NCBI GenBank assembly: GCA_030643695.1
Contig: DAOWKM010000113.1
Span: forward strand, 1-13,317
DNA length: 13,317 bases
From: Dehalococcoidia bacterium
GTDB lineage: Bacteria; Chloroflexota; Dehalococcoidia; Dehalococcoidales; DAOWKM01
Direction of reading: 5' to 3'
This document shows positions 1-6,246 of this stretch, piece after piece. Within the stretch, counting starts at the first letter, position 1, and every line of letters begins with the position of its first letter. A model generated the notes under the pieces. The model did not search any database and was not told the origin of the DNA. It was given only the letters and a program-made list of their open reading frames with translations. Made by a program: the position numbers and the translations under genes.

Positions 1-615
1 AGTAATTGAAACGCCAAGGGCACCATATATTGCCCCATTTGCCCCAAAGCTTCTGAACTTCATCCCCTCGAGGTCATCAAAACTCGTAATCTCCTCCCTG
101 ATAAACTCTACCTGCCCAGGTTGTACCTGAGGACCGAGGAGATATACCCCCATGGAGTCGTAAAACTTCTTTTGCATGAAGTCCCGATAGCCGTAATCAT
201 AGTAAAAGATTTGCCAATCATCGGCAGTCGTCATTCCACCAGCCACACCAAAGGTGACTGTAGCAGCGAACCTATCAGGATGGTAGGCAGTAGCGCTATT
301 ACTCATATCTAGGGTACCTTTCTTGACAGCCTCGAGAATATCCTTTCCTGATACAAGCTCGCCCCAGGCAAAATTCTCTATCTCAATCCTGCCCCCGGAC
401 GCTTCCTCTATTGGCTTGCAGAAGTAGTTAACGAAATTGTCCGACATCTCCGAGCCTCTTGTCTTATCTTGGCTAACTCTCCACTTATATGTTGGAGCCG
501 CTGGTGTTGCTCCTGGAGCAGTGACCGGTGCCTCTTTAGCACAGCCAAAGCCACCCAAAAGTAGACCAAACACCACCAGCATGCTTACTACTATCCCTAT
601 TGCTTTATGTTTCAT
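1..615 (-). CDS. TRAP transporter solute-binding lipoprotein (DctP family), C-terminus beyond left edge
   Basis: This is the extracytoplasmic substrate-binding subunit of a TRAP uptake system, read from ATG at 615 and still open at base 1 (205 codons seen). It starts MKHKAIGIVVSMLVVFGLL, a basic N-end plus hydrophobic segment, followed by GGFGC, a loose lipobox with the likely lipidated Cys at residue 25. A short Ala/Pro/Thr linker leads into the mature domain (KWRVSQ...). DctP-like features are EEASGGRIEIE, the segment around LVSGKDILEAVKKGTLDMS, and FDDLEGMKFRSFGANG, where the Arg would be the carboxylate-binding residue of the family. The ribosome site AGGAGA lies 6 bases before ATG. Promoter, leader and signal peptide nearly copy those of the DctP gene at 4966..6096, while the mature parts are clearly different. 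Its cognate DctQ/DctM may lie to the left of the window or it may share those at 3076..4898; I cannot tell which. The ligand is unknown. Confidence 0.9.
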   Translation of the reverse strand, partial: MKHKAIGIVVSMLVVFGLLLGGFGCAKEAPVTAPGATPAAPTYKWRVSQDKTRGSEMSDNFVNYFCKPIEEASGGRIEIENFAWGELVSGKDILEAVKKGTLDMSNSATAYHPDRFAATVTFGVAGGMTTADDWQIFYYDYGYRDFMQKKFYDSMGVYLLGPQVQPGQVEFIREEITSFDDLEGMKFRSFGANGAIYGALGVSIT

Positions 616-658
616 CTTATTCTCCTTTCGTTAGATTTTTAATACTGGATCGCTACTC

Positions 659-687
659 CTAATAGATAAGCATCTCAATCACCTCCT
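659..687 (-). promoter_or_regulatory. Strong Shine-Dalgarno plus 4-codon mini-ORF in the leader, copy 1
   Basis: The leader contains AGGAGGTGAT (678..687), a 10-base match to the 16S rRNA 3' tail. Four bases later comes ATG at 673, opening ATG CTT ATC TAT TAG (Met-Leu-Ile-Tyr, stop at 659..661). The DctP start at 615 lies 43 bases after this stop and has its own, weaker ribosome site AGGAGA. The arrangement could be a translated mini-leader that tunes DctP synthesis, or a ribosome standby site. That role is inferred. Confidence 0.55.
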
Positions 688-736
688 AAGTATGGTTACA
701 CTCAAAATTAGTTATTTTCCAGCTCACCCCTTAATA

Positions 737-764
737 ATATTATCACTATTTTCCCCTTTGTCAA
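737..764 (-). promoter_or_regulatory. Sigma-70-type promoter of the left DctP gene
   Basis: On the minus strand a perfect -35 TTGACA (759..764) is followed after 16 bases by an extended -10, TGATAATAT, with TAATAT at 737..742. Transcription would start near 730 and give a leader of about 115 bases. The same two boxes and spacing occur in the second cassette, which supports the call. Confidence 0.8.
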
Positions 765-765
765 G

Positions 766-1197
766 CAGGGAAGCTGCTTTTCACAAAATACTCGGCTTTA
801 TCTTCACATCCTTTAGTTATCGGAGCATCAGGGATATACCTCTTTATGCTTTCAACCACCTCAGTAAGGGTTGCCATAAAGCCGTGGATATTATAGACCC
901 TTTGCCGTAACTTACTTTCCGGAGCATGCTTCAGGCTAATTAGGGTCTGGCTATGGTTAGCAGGGCGGCAACATGGTATATGCAATCAATATTATATTTT
1001 TTTACCGCCTCAACCACGTGCACCCAGTTACTGATGTCACCATTGAAAATTTCTACCTTGCCCTTAAGGTCAGCAGCACTATTTGGTAACTCTCTTTTCA
1101 TATCGAAGATTACCACCTCTTCACCATTGTTGAGCAGCTCTCTTGCTAGCCAGGTTCCCAAAAATCCCATCCCACCAGTAACCAGATTTCTTGCCAT
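766..1197 (-). pseudogene. Truncated, frame-broken copy of the neighbouring SDR (NAD-dependent epimerase/dehydratase)
   Basis: A good ribosome site (AGGGAGGAC) and ATG at 1197 open a copy of the SDR at 1212..2177. The first 75 or so residues carry the TGGMGFLG nucleotide-binding loop and differ from the intact gene at only a few positions. At about 942..947 the sequence jumps to the C-terminal part of the family (LKHAPESKLRQRVYN and following), skipping about 420 bases of the intact gene. The jump is out of frame, so the N-terminal frame stops at 940..942. The second piece continues in another frame (APESKLRQRVYNIHGFMATL...) and ends after about 60 recognisable residues, where the promoter cassette of the left DctP begins. 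The catalytic Tyr-x-x-x-Lys region is missing. This C-terminal piece is only about 77% identical to the intact SDR, against about 95% for the N-terminal piece, so the remnant looks chimeric. It is surely non-functional as an SDR. Confidence 0.88.
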
Positions 1198-1211
1198 TGG
1201 TGTCCTCCCTT

Positions 1212-2177
1212 TTAGCTGGTGTTTCCTTTCCTGACCTCGTTTATAAAATCCTCTACCATTTCATTTAGGAGGTAACGCGGCTGGTAACCAAAGTCCTCAA
1301 AGGCTACAGTGTTATCAAACTTGAAACTATTGGCGTTGTTAAAGGCCTTCATTTCCTCGCTCTTGTCCCAGTCAAAGGTTATTTGAGCATCGGGTATATG
1401 CTTCTTTACGACCTCAACTACCTCGGTTAGGTTCGCCATGAAGCCGTCTACGTTGTAAACTCTTTGCCGCAGCTTGCTTTCTGGAGCATTCTTTAAACCA
1501 ATTAAGGCTTGAATTGCATCCTTGGCGTAGATGTAGCCACAGGAGATTAATGGGTTTGAATGAGTAGTGTAGGGTTTACCCTGGGCTGGCATTGTTATAA
1601 CACCGGACCAGTCACCAAAAAAGTAGGTTATTGGGCGGCCTGCCCCAACTGCCATAGAGAATCTAAGCGCACGGAAATTAACGCCATACTGCCGGTGGTA
1701 TTGCTCGCCCAGCCGTTCACAACATAGCTTGGTAGTGCTATACATAGTGTCTGGCCTCTGCAGGGTGTCATTATATACCATCTTTGGGGGTGGGTTTATC
1801 ACACTACCATAGGTAGCCCCGGAGCTGGCAAAGATAACATCTCTTACTCCGAGAATGCGGGCTGCCTCCAGGACATTCATTGTCCCAACAATGTTTACCC
1901 TGAATGCAGCCGGGGGGTCATCCCTACTGGCTATGGTTATCATGGAAGCGAGATGGTATATGCAGTCAATATTATATTTTTTTACCGCCTCAACCACGTG
2001 CACCCAGTTGCTGATATCACCGTTATAAATTTCTACCTTGCCCTTGAGGTCGGCAGCACTATCTGGTAACTCTCTTTTCATATCGAAGATTACCACCTCT
2101 TCACCGTTATTCAGCAGCTCTCTTGCTAGCCAGGTTCCCAAAAACCCCATTCCACCAGTAACCAGATTTCTTCCCAT
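1212..2177 (-). CDS. Extended SDR: NAD-dependent epimerase/dehydratase family protein
   Basis: This 321-residue protein has the usual length of an extended short-chain dehydrogenase/reductase that acts on nucleotide sugars or related hydroxy substrates. The Rossmann loop TGGMGFLG gives G8-x-x-G11-x-x-G14. An acidic residue after strand 2 (IFDMKRE, D32) suggests NAD rather than NADP. NGDIS (D54) and HLAS (75-78) follow, as in the family. Catalytic residues are Ser118/Ser119 in FASSGATYG and Tyr146/Lys150 in YSTTK. The ATG at 2177 has a strong ribosome site, AAAGGAGGACACAA, and lies 20 bases after the cyclase stop, so the two are co-transcribed. The C-terminal half that defines substrate (RFSMAVGAG onward) does not match a subfamily I can name with confidence. 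Its place after the TRAP and cyclase genes suggests oxidation or epimerisation of the imported compound. A broken duplicate lies directly downstream. Confidence 0.88.
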   Translation of the reverse strand: MGRNLVTGGMGFLGTWLARELLNNGEEVVIFDMKRELPDSAADLKGKVEIYNGDISNWVHVVEAVKKYNIDCIYHLASMITIASRDDPPAAFRVNIVGTMNVLEAARILGVRDVIFASSGATYGSVINPPPKMVYNDTLQRPDTMYSTTKLCCERLGEQYHRQYGVNFRALRFSMAVGAGRPITYFFGDWSGVITMPAQGKPYTTHSNPLISCGYIYAKDAIQALIGLKNAPESKLRQRVYNVDGFMANLTEVVEVVKKHIPDAQITFDWDKSEEMKAFNNANSFKFDNTVAFEDFGYQPRYLLNEMVEDFINEVRKGNTS

Positions 2178-2197
2178 TTGTGTCCTCCTTTATTGGT

Positions 2198-2962
2198 TTA
2201 TTCTTTAACAAGAGCAACCACACGAGTCCAGCCAGCGCTACCCCTCTCCACCTTTACCGGGAAGGCATACACGGTAAAGCCGAAGTGGGGCAGGAGGTCA
2301 AGATTAGTCAGCCACTCTATTATGCACATACCCTTTTCCCCAGCAGCCCGATGCCCTTGCATATATTTGCCTGGCCTTAGCCCCTGCTGAAGGTCAGCCA
2401 TCTGCATTTCAGGAGGACGGTCCCAGCAACTGGCATCAATACCTACCACCCTGATACCCTGGTCACCCAGCCAGAGAGTGGCCTCACGAGTCATACCAGC
2501 ATTCATATTATCACACCCCGGCTGACCATAATAGGCAGAGGCTCCAGTCTTAATTAGGACGATATCCATCGGCTTTAGAGTATATTCCACCTGTTTCAGT
2601 GCCTGTTGCACTTCTTTATCGGTAATATCCTCCCCCGGCTTTTTCCAGCTCAGGTCAAGCCATACTCCGTCGCCAAAGCACCATTCAAGAGGTATCTGGT
2701 CAATGGTCATAGCCGGTTTTCCTTCGGCTATCTCTCCATAGTGCCAGGGAGCATCAAAGTGAGTCCCGGTGTGGCAGTTCAGATAGGTAAACTCCTCCAT
2801 AGCATTGGCTCTGCCACCCATCATCTCTGGGTTGATGCCGAGCTTCTCAGCTAGAGCTTTGCCCCTGGTTCGGTGGTCAAGATAGGTTATCTGGGCTGGC
2901 TTGCCAAAGCCACCACCATTCTTTATTGGTAAGCTCAGGTCTATAATACGATAACCTGTCAC
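2198..2962 (-). CDS. Cyclase family metal-dependent hydrolase (kynurenine formamidase/isatin hydrolase-like)
   Basis: The protein belongs to the cyclase family (PF04199), metal-dependent enzymes that hydrolyse amides, lactams or esters such as N-formylkynurenine or isatin. The metal motif HTGTHFDAPWH is intact (His64, His68, Asp70, His74 in this numbering). The C-terminal MCIIEWLTNLDLLP matches the conserved Glu-Asn-Leu-like segment near the active site, and the N-terminal IIDLSLPI is typical. I chose the GTG at 2962 (254 aa). AAGGAG (2968..2973) sits 5 bases before it, and the likely promoter would start transcription near 2982, leaving no leader for the ATG at 2980, which also lacks a ribosome site. 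It is followed after 20 bases by the SDR. It has its own promoter, separate from the TRAP genes upstream. The substrate is unknown; a TRAP-imported amide or lactone is a reasonable inference. Confidence 0.88.
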   Translation of the reverse strand: MTGYRIIDLSLPIKNGGGFGKPAQITYLDHRTRGKALAEKLGINPEMMGGRANAMEEFTYLNCHTGTHFDAPWHYGEIAEGKPAMTIDQIPLEWCFGDGVWLDLSWKKPGEDITDKEVQQALKQVEYTLKPMDIVLIKTGASAYYGQPGCDNMNAGMTREATLWLGDQGIRVVGIDASCWDRPPEMQMADLQQGLRPGKYMQGHRAAGEKGMCIIEWLTNLDLLPHFGFTVYAFPVKVERGSAGWTRVVALVKE

Positions 2963-2988
2963 TGATACTCCTTTCTTCATTAGCGGTT

Positions 2989-3018
2989 ATTATATGATAG
3001 ATAATAAATATAACTCAA
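2989..3018 (-). promoter_or_regulatory. Probable internal promoter for cyclase-SDR
   Basis: In the AT-rich gap between DctM and the cyclase, the minus strand reads TTGAGT (3013..3018), 18 bases, then a perfect TATAAT (2989..2994). The predicted start near 2982 fits the GTG start at 2962 and its ribosome site at 2968..2973, giving a leader of about 20 bases. It would let the two enzyme genes be expressed apart from the transporter. Confidence 0.65.
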
Positions 3019-3075
3019 TAGTATTTTTAATCGCTCTGCTTTATATAATTGCACTCACGCAATGAATCTACTTTT

Positions 3076-4395
3076 CTACTTTATCATCATATTGGGCAGC
3101 CAGACAGCTAGCTCAGGGAGGAAGAAGACCAGAACCATGACCGCCATCATTATCAAAAAGAATGGTATGATAGCCCGATAGATATCCATCATGGTTACCC
3201 CGGGAATGTTTAGCCCCTTGAAATAGAAGAGGACCATACCGAAGGGGGGCGTCATGATGCCGACTAGGAGGTCCATGGTAAATAGCAGCCCGAACCAGAG
3301 CAGGTCAACTCCCAGGGCAAGGATAATGGGGTAAAAGATGGGCAGGAAGATAACGGCAATAGGGGTGGCATCAATGAACATTCCCAGGATAAGGACCAGG
3401 ACGAGTATCCCGATGACGATAACATAGGGGCTCACTTGCAGTGCTAACAGCAAGTCTCGCAGGTATGCCTGCACACCCAAAACGCCAATGAGCTGGGAGA
3501 AGCAGCCGCCAGTAGCCAGAAGCCACATTAGCATAACGGTTATTCCCAGGGCGGTGGTGGTAGCCCTCTGTAGATTCTTGAAGGTAAGGTTCTTGTAGAC
3601 GGCAGCACAGATTAGAGCACCGACAGCCCCGATACCACCAGCCTCGCTGGGGGTAGCTACCCCCAAGTAAATCAACCCCAGAACCAGAAAGATTAGGATT
3701 ATTGGCATTATTGATAGGCGGAGTGACTTAAATTTCTCCCCCCAGCTAACCCGCTCCTCTGGTGGTATTGGCGGTCCCATCTTCGGCTTCCTCCAGCACC
3801 TTATGCCAATATAGGCGATATAGCCAGCAGCGGTGATTAACCCAGGGATTATACCAGCGATAAAGAGTTTTCCAATAGAGATAACGCTGACGGCGGCTAC
3901 AATAATCATGAGCACGCTGGGCGGGATTAATGGCCCCAAGGAGCCCCCGGCCGGAATGGCACCGATAATCATTCTCTTATCGTAGCCGCGCTTCTTCATT
4001 TCTGGGTAGGCGAGCAGGCCCATAGTTAAGGTAGCGGTAGCTGCGGAGCCGGTCATGGCAGCCATAACGGTGGAAATGGCTACCGTGCCCATAGCCAGCC
4101 CACCTCTTAAGCCGGCCATCCACTTGTACATCATGTCATACATAGCGGCACCCAAACCGGACACTTCAAGGACGGTTGCCATGAAGATAAAAGTGGGCAG
4201 GGCAATGAAGATGTCTTTGGTTATATAGGAAAAGAAACCAATTGATAGCGAGCTAGTTGCCGGGAGCCCTCTAAGCACCCAAAAGCCAATAGCCGACATG
4301 CTTAGCAGGACGAAGGTAACGGGTAACCCCGTTAGCAGCAGGAGCAGCATTATACCCAGTATGATTATGGTTAGTAACCCGATATCAATGTTCAT
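3076..4395 (-). CDS. dctM: TRAP transporter large permease subunit (DctM family)
   Basis: This is the large membrane subunit that moves the bound solute across the membrane with the sodium gradient. It has 439 residues, close to the usual 425-440, and is almost wholly hydrophobic, with about a dozen membrane segments. Family marks are LTGLPVTFVL near the N-end, the central PEMKKRGYDKR (131-141) leading to AGGSLGPLIPPS (149-160), TPSEAGG (248-254), and the C-terminal MTPPFGMVLFYFKG. The start ATG overlaps the DctQ stop (ATGA, 4392..4395), with AAGGGG as ribosome site inside DctQ, so the two are translationally coupled. It ends 95 bases before the promoter of the cyclase. Confidence 0.96.
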   Translation of the reverse strand: MNIDIGLLTIIILGIMLLLLLTGLPVTFVLLSMSAIGFWVLRGLPATSSLSIGFFSYITKDIFIALPTFIFMATVLEVSGLGAAMYDMMYKWMAGLRGGLAMGTVAISTVMAAMTGSAATATLTMGLLAYPEMKKRGYDKRMIIGAIPAGGSLGPLIPPSVLMIIVAAVSVISIGKLFIAGIIPGLITAAGYIAYIGIRCWRKPKMGPPIPPEERVSWGEKFKSLRLSIMPIILIFLVLGLIYLGVATPSEAGGIGAVGALICAAVYKNLTFKNLQRATTTALGITVMLMWLLATGGCFSQLIGVLGVQAYLRDLLLALQVSPYVIVIGILVLVLILGMFIDATPIAVIFLPIFYPIILALGVDLLWFGLLFTMDLLVGIMTPPFGMVLFYFKGLNIPGVTMMDIYRAIIPFFLIMMAVMVLVFFLPELAVWLPNMMIK

Positions 4396-4898
4396 TGAGC
4401 TGCCCCTTTCCCGTGAATAGCGGTAAGGATGTTGCGAATCCAGCCCGCAATTCCCTGAAGGAGAAGGGTGCCGACGCCAATGACGATGAGCACCTTTAGG
4501 GGATAGACAATAGGTGCCCAGGTAGAGGTCCAGTGTTCCTTAATACTTAGTGCGAACTGGCAGCTTATTGATACCCGCCACAGGAGAACGGCGAGGCCGC
4601 CAACCAGAAAAATATACATAATTGAGTCTAGCAGTGCCCTTTTCCTCGTTGATAGCTTGCTCACCAGTATATCTACTGAGACATGTCCTTTGTGAAGCAG
4701 GGCATAGCCTCCTCCTAAAACGACAATCGCCGCCTGTATCTGGACATTGACATCCCAAGCCCATAGGGTGGGCATATTGAAGACATATCTGAGGATGACA
4801 TCATATACCACCAGAAACGACAATGGAATAAGGAACCAGCCACCAATCCTACCCATCCATTCATTTATGGTATCAATGGCATGGAGAGTTTTTTGCAT
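4392..4898 (-). CDS. dctQ: TRAP transporter small permease subunit (DctQ family)
   Basis: This is the small four-helix membrane subunit of the TRAP carrier, which packs against DctM and helps dock the binding protein. It has 168 residues, a normal length. Hydrophobic segments lie at about 15-37, 50-66, 86-108 and 130-150. The family signature is seen in LWAWDVNVQIQAAIVVLGGGYALLHKGHVSVDIL, with the conserved Trp after the first helix and the GHVSVD loop. The ATG at 4898 has AAGGAA as ribosome site. A strong hairpin lies in the 67 bases between DctP and this gene, which may lower its expression relative to DctP. The reading frame runs directly into DctM by a 4-base overlap. Confidence 0.95.
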   Translation of the reverse strand: MQKTLHAIDTINEWMGRIGGWFLIPLSFLVVYDVILRYVFNMPTLWAWDVNVQIQAAIVVLGGGYALLHKGHVSVDILVSKLSTRKRALLDSIMYIFLVGGLAVLLWRVSISCQFALSIKEHWTSTWAPIVYPLKVLIVIGVGTLLLQGIAGWIRNILTAIHGKGAAQ

Positions 4899-4923
4899 AT
4901 TTATTCCTTGCTGTTAAAACATT

Positions 4924-4951
4924 GAGGGCTGTGGCGCACGCCACAGCCCTC
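4924..4951 (-). terminator. Hairpin between DctP and DctQ (partial terminator or mRNA stabiliser)
   Basis: GAGGGCTGTGGC (4924..4935) pairs perfectly with GCCACAGCCCTC (4940..4951) across a 4-base loop. In the direction of transcription it is followed by AATGTTTTAAC, with only four consecutive T, so it looks like a leaky terminator or a 3'-end stabiliser for the DctP message rather than a full stop. DctP proteins are generally needed in excess of the permeases, which fits. Confidence 0.75.
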
Positions 4952-4965
4952 TTCTGCTTTTGAGA

Positions 4966-6096
4966 TTAGAGTTTTCCGTGGTCTTTGAGCTGTGTCTTTA
5001 TTATTTCCACCAACTCGGCAGACAGCGGAGTCTTGGCAGCAAACTCAGGCCAGATTGTGTCAATACAACCTTTCCTGAGCTTGGCTATGTCCTCATCTGA
5101 CCACTTCCAGAGCTTGAGCCCATACTCTTCCACTGCCTTACCCAGGGCATAGCCCTGTTGCTCCAGGAGCATAAGACCACCTACGGTAAAGTGATACTTT
5201 TGCTCTCTCTCCATCATCTTCTGTATATCGTCGGGCAGCTCATTCCAGGCATCCATATTGATAAGGAGAGAATTGATGCACCCGTTGGGGTTGGTAACAA
5301 AGTCAGTTACTACCTCTTTGAGCTTGATGGTGTCAAGCGACTGGGCACCTGTCCAAACGCCTTCAATAGTACCCAACTTCATAGCCATATAGCAGTCTGC
5401 GTAGGGCAGGCTTATGGCAGTAGCACCCGTCAGCTCAACATACTTGCCCCATCCACCCCAGATTCTAATCTTGTGTCCTTTGCACGATTCGGGATGTGGC
5501 ATTGCGAAGGTGGACGTTACATTCATGTATTCCATACCCAGGGCGGGGAAGAACTTTATGTTCAGCGCCTCATGGAGTGGGGCAACCTTCTCATAAATTC
5601 CGTAGTTATACCAGGCATCATAGAACTCGCCCACGCTCCCCCAGCTTCCGGGCATACCACCAGCAACATACATCTCTGGTATCTTTTCAGCATACCAGCC
5701 GGGCTGAGACCAGGCAGCCTCAATTACTCTTGTCCCGATAGCCTCTAAACCCTCCATGCCAGGGAAAGCGGCGTCTGGCTCGAGCATCTCTATCTCGACC
5801 CGCCCATCGGTAGCCTCCTCCATCCAGCGAGCCCAGGAGTGTGACCACACTCCAGCATGATAACCCTCGGGTATATCAGTGTAAGGTCCAAAGGACGGAG
5901 AGGCTCGGACAGCAACCTGCACCTTCCATTTTGTGACCTCAGGTGCTGCTGGTGGCGCCGGTGTGGTTGGCGTCGTTGGTGTCGTTGGTGTGGTTGGTGT
6001 CGTTGGCGCTACTTCTTTAGCACAACCAAAACCACCTACCAGCAAACCCAACACCACTAACATACTTACTACTACCCATATTGTCTTATGTTTCAT
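4966..6096 (-). CDS. TRAP transporter solute-binding lipoprotein (DctP family)
   Basis: This is the binding protein that captures the solute outside the membrane and delivers it to DctQM, whose genes follow. It has 376 residues. The signal peptide MKHKTIWVVVSMLVVLGLLV ends at GGFGC, with Cys25 the probable lipid anchor. A low-complexity linker of five Pro-Thr-Thr units (residues 31-46) tethers the binding domain. In the mature part, HKIRIWGG (Arg211) is the family's carboxylate-binding Arg segment. It is followed by ELTGATAISLPYADCYMAMKLGTIEGVWTGAQS, a standard DctP stretch of the hinge and ligand site. The domain is rich in Trp and Tyr, which may mean an aromatic or bulky ligand; that is inference. 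ATG at 6096 has AGGAGA as ribosome site. It has its own promoter and a leader nearly identical to that of the DctP gene at the left edge. Confidence 0.95.
   Translation of the reverse strand: MKHKTIWVVVSMLVVLGLLVGGFGCAKEVAPTTPTTPTTPTTPTTPAPPAAPEVTKWKVQVAVRASPSFGPYTDIPEGYHAGVWSHSWARWMEEATDGRVEIEMLEPDAAFPGMEGLEAIGTRVIEAAWSQPGWYAEKIPEMYVAGGMPGSWGSVGEFYDAWYNYGIYEKVAPLHEALNIKFFPALGMEYMNVTSTFAMPHPESCKGHKIRIWGGWGKYVELTGATAISLPYADCYMAMKLGTIEGVWTGAQSLDTIKLKEVVTDFVTNPNGCINSLLINMDAWNELPDDIQKMMEREQKYHFTVGGLMLLEQQGYALGKAVEEYGLKLWKWSDEDIAKLRKGCIDTIWPEFAAKTPLSAELVEIIKTQLKDHGKL
5959..6006 (-). repeat. 9-base tandem repeat coding a (Pro-Thr-Thr) linker
   Basis: Five consecutive 9-base units plus one Pro codon encode PTT repeats directly after the lipoprotein Cys of the DctP gene. 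Units differ only at third positions. Such repeats can gain or lose units by slippage without breaking the frame, changing tether length. The left DctP copy has no such repeat at the same place. Confidence 0.9.
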
Positions 6097-6141
6097 CTTG
6101 TTCTCCTTTCGTTGATTTTTAATCTTGGATCGCTACTCCCA

Positions 6142-6167
6142 CTAGATAAGCATCTCAATCACCTCCT
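6142..6167 (-). promoter_or_regulatory. Strong Shine-Dalgarno plus 3-codon mini-ORF in the leader, copy 2
   Basis: AGGAGGTGAT (6158..6167) is followed after 4 bases by ATG CTT ATC TAG (Met-Leu-Ile, stop at 6142..6144), 45 bases before the DctP start. The ribosome site, start and first three codons are the same as in copy 1. One base change brings the stop one codon earlier, so a very short ORF is kept in both. Confidence 0.55.
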
Positions 6168-6216
6168 AAGTATGGTTACACTCAAAGTTGGTTATTTTTC
6201 AACTTACCCCGTAATA

Positions 6217-6244
6217 ATATTATCACTATTTCCCCCTTTGTCAA
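6217..6244 (-). promoter_or_regulatory. Sigma-70-type promoter of the TRAP operon (DctP-Q-M)
   Basis: The minus strand shows TTGACA (6239..6244), 16 bases, then TAATAT (6217..6222) preceded by TG-A, an extended -10. The start would be near 6210, giving a leader of about 115 bases. The layout matches the promoter at 737..764. Confidence 0.8.
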
Positions 6245-6246
6245 GT

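Larger units (their letters stand above)
613..765 (-). repeat. Promoter-leader cassette, copy 1 (repeat of 6094..6245)
   Basis: This stretch holds promoter, 5' leader and start codon of the left DctP gene. Aligned by hand to 6097..6245, bases 616..765 show 12 substitutions and one single-base gap in 150 columns, about 91% identity. Similarity continues at a lower level into the signal-peptide codons (to about 540) and then fades. At the upstream end it stops abruptly just before the -35 box: CAAG is shared, and the following bases differ. It is a direct repeat about 5.5 kb from its partner. Confidence 0.9.
6094..6245 (-). repeat. Promoter-leader cassette, copy 2 (repeat of 613..765)
   Basis: This is the partner of the cassette before the left DctP gene, with the same promoter boxes, the same strong Shine-Dalgarno and mini-ORF, and the same ribosome site for the DctP start. 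Similarity stops exactly after CAAG at 6245, one base beyond the -35 box, where unrelated AT-rich sequence of the plus-strand gene remnant begins. Confidence 0.9.

Noticed and set aside
616..735. Known riboswitch in the DctP leaders
   Set aside because: I could not find a recognised aptamer core or a convincing terminator/antiterminator pair; only the Shine-Dalgarno and mini-ORF stand out.
613..765. Insertion-sequence ends or mobile element to explain the cassette repeats
   Set aside because: There is no transposase, no terminal inverted repeat and no target duplication; the repeat is a promoter and leader.
2963..2980. ATG at 2980 as start of the cyclase
   Set aside because: No ribosome site precedes it and it would coincide with the predicted transcription start; the GTG at 2962 has both.
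5158..5748. A long plus-strand open frame of about 196 codons
   Set aside because: It is antisense to the DctP gene, which has signal peptide, linker, family motifs and ribosome site; the plus-strand product looks like random sequence.
5959..6006. CRISPR-like or regulatory iteron repeat
   Set aside because: The repeat has no spacers and is in frame, coding for a Pro-Thr-Thr linker.
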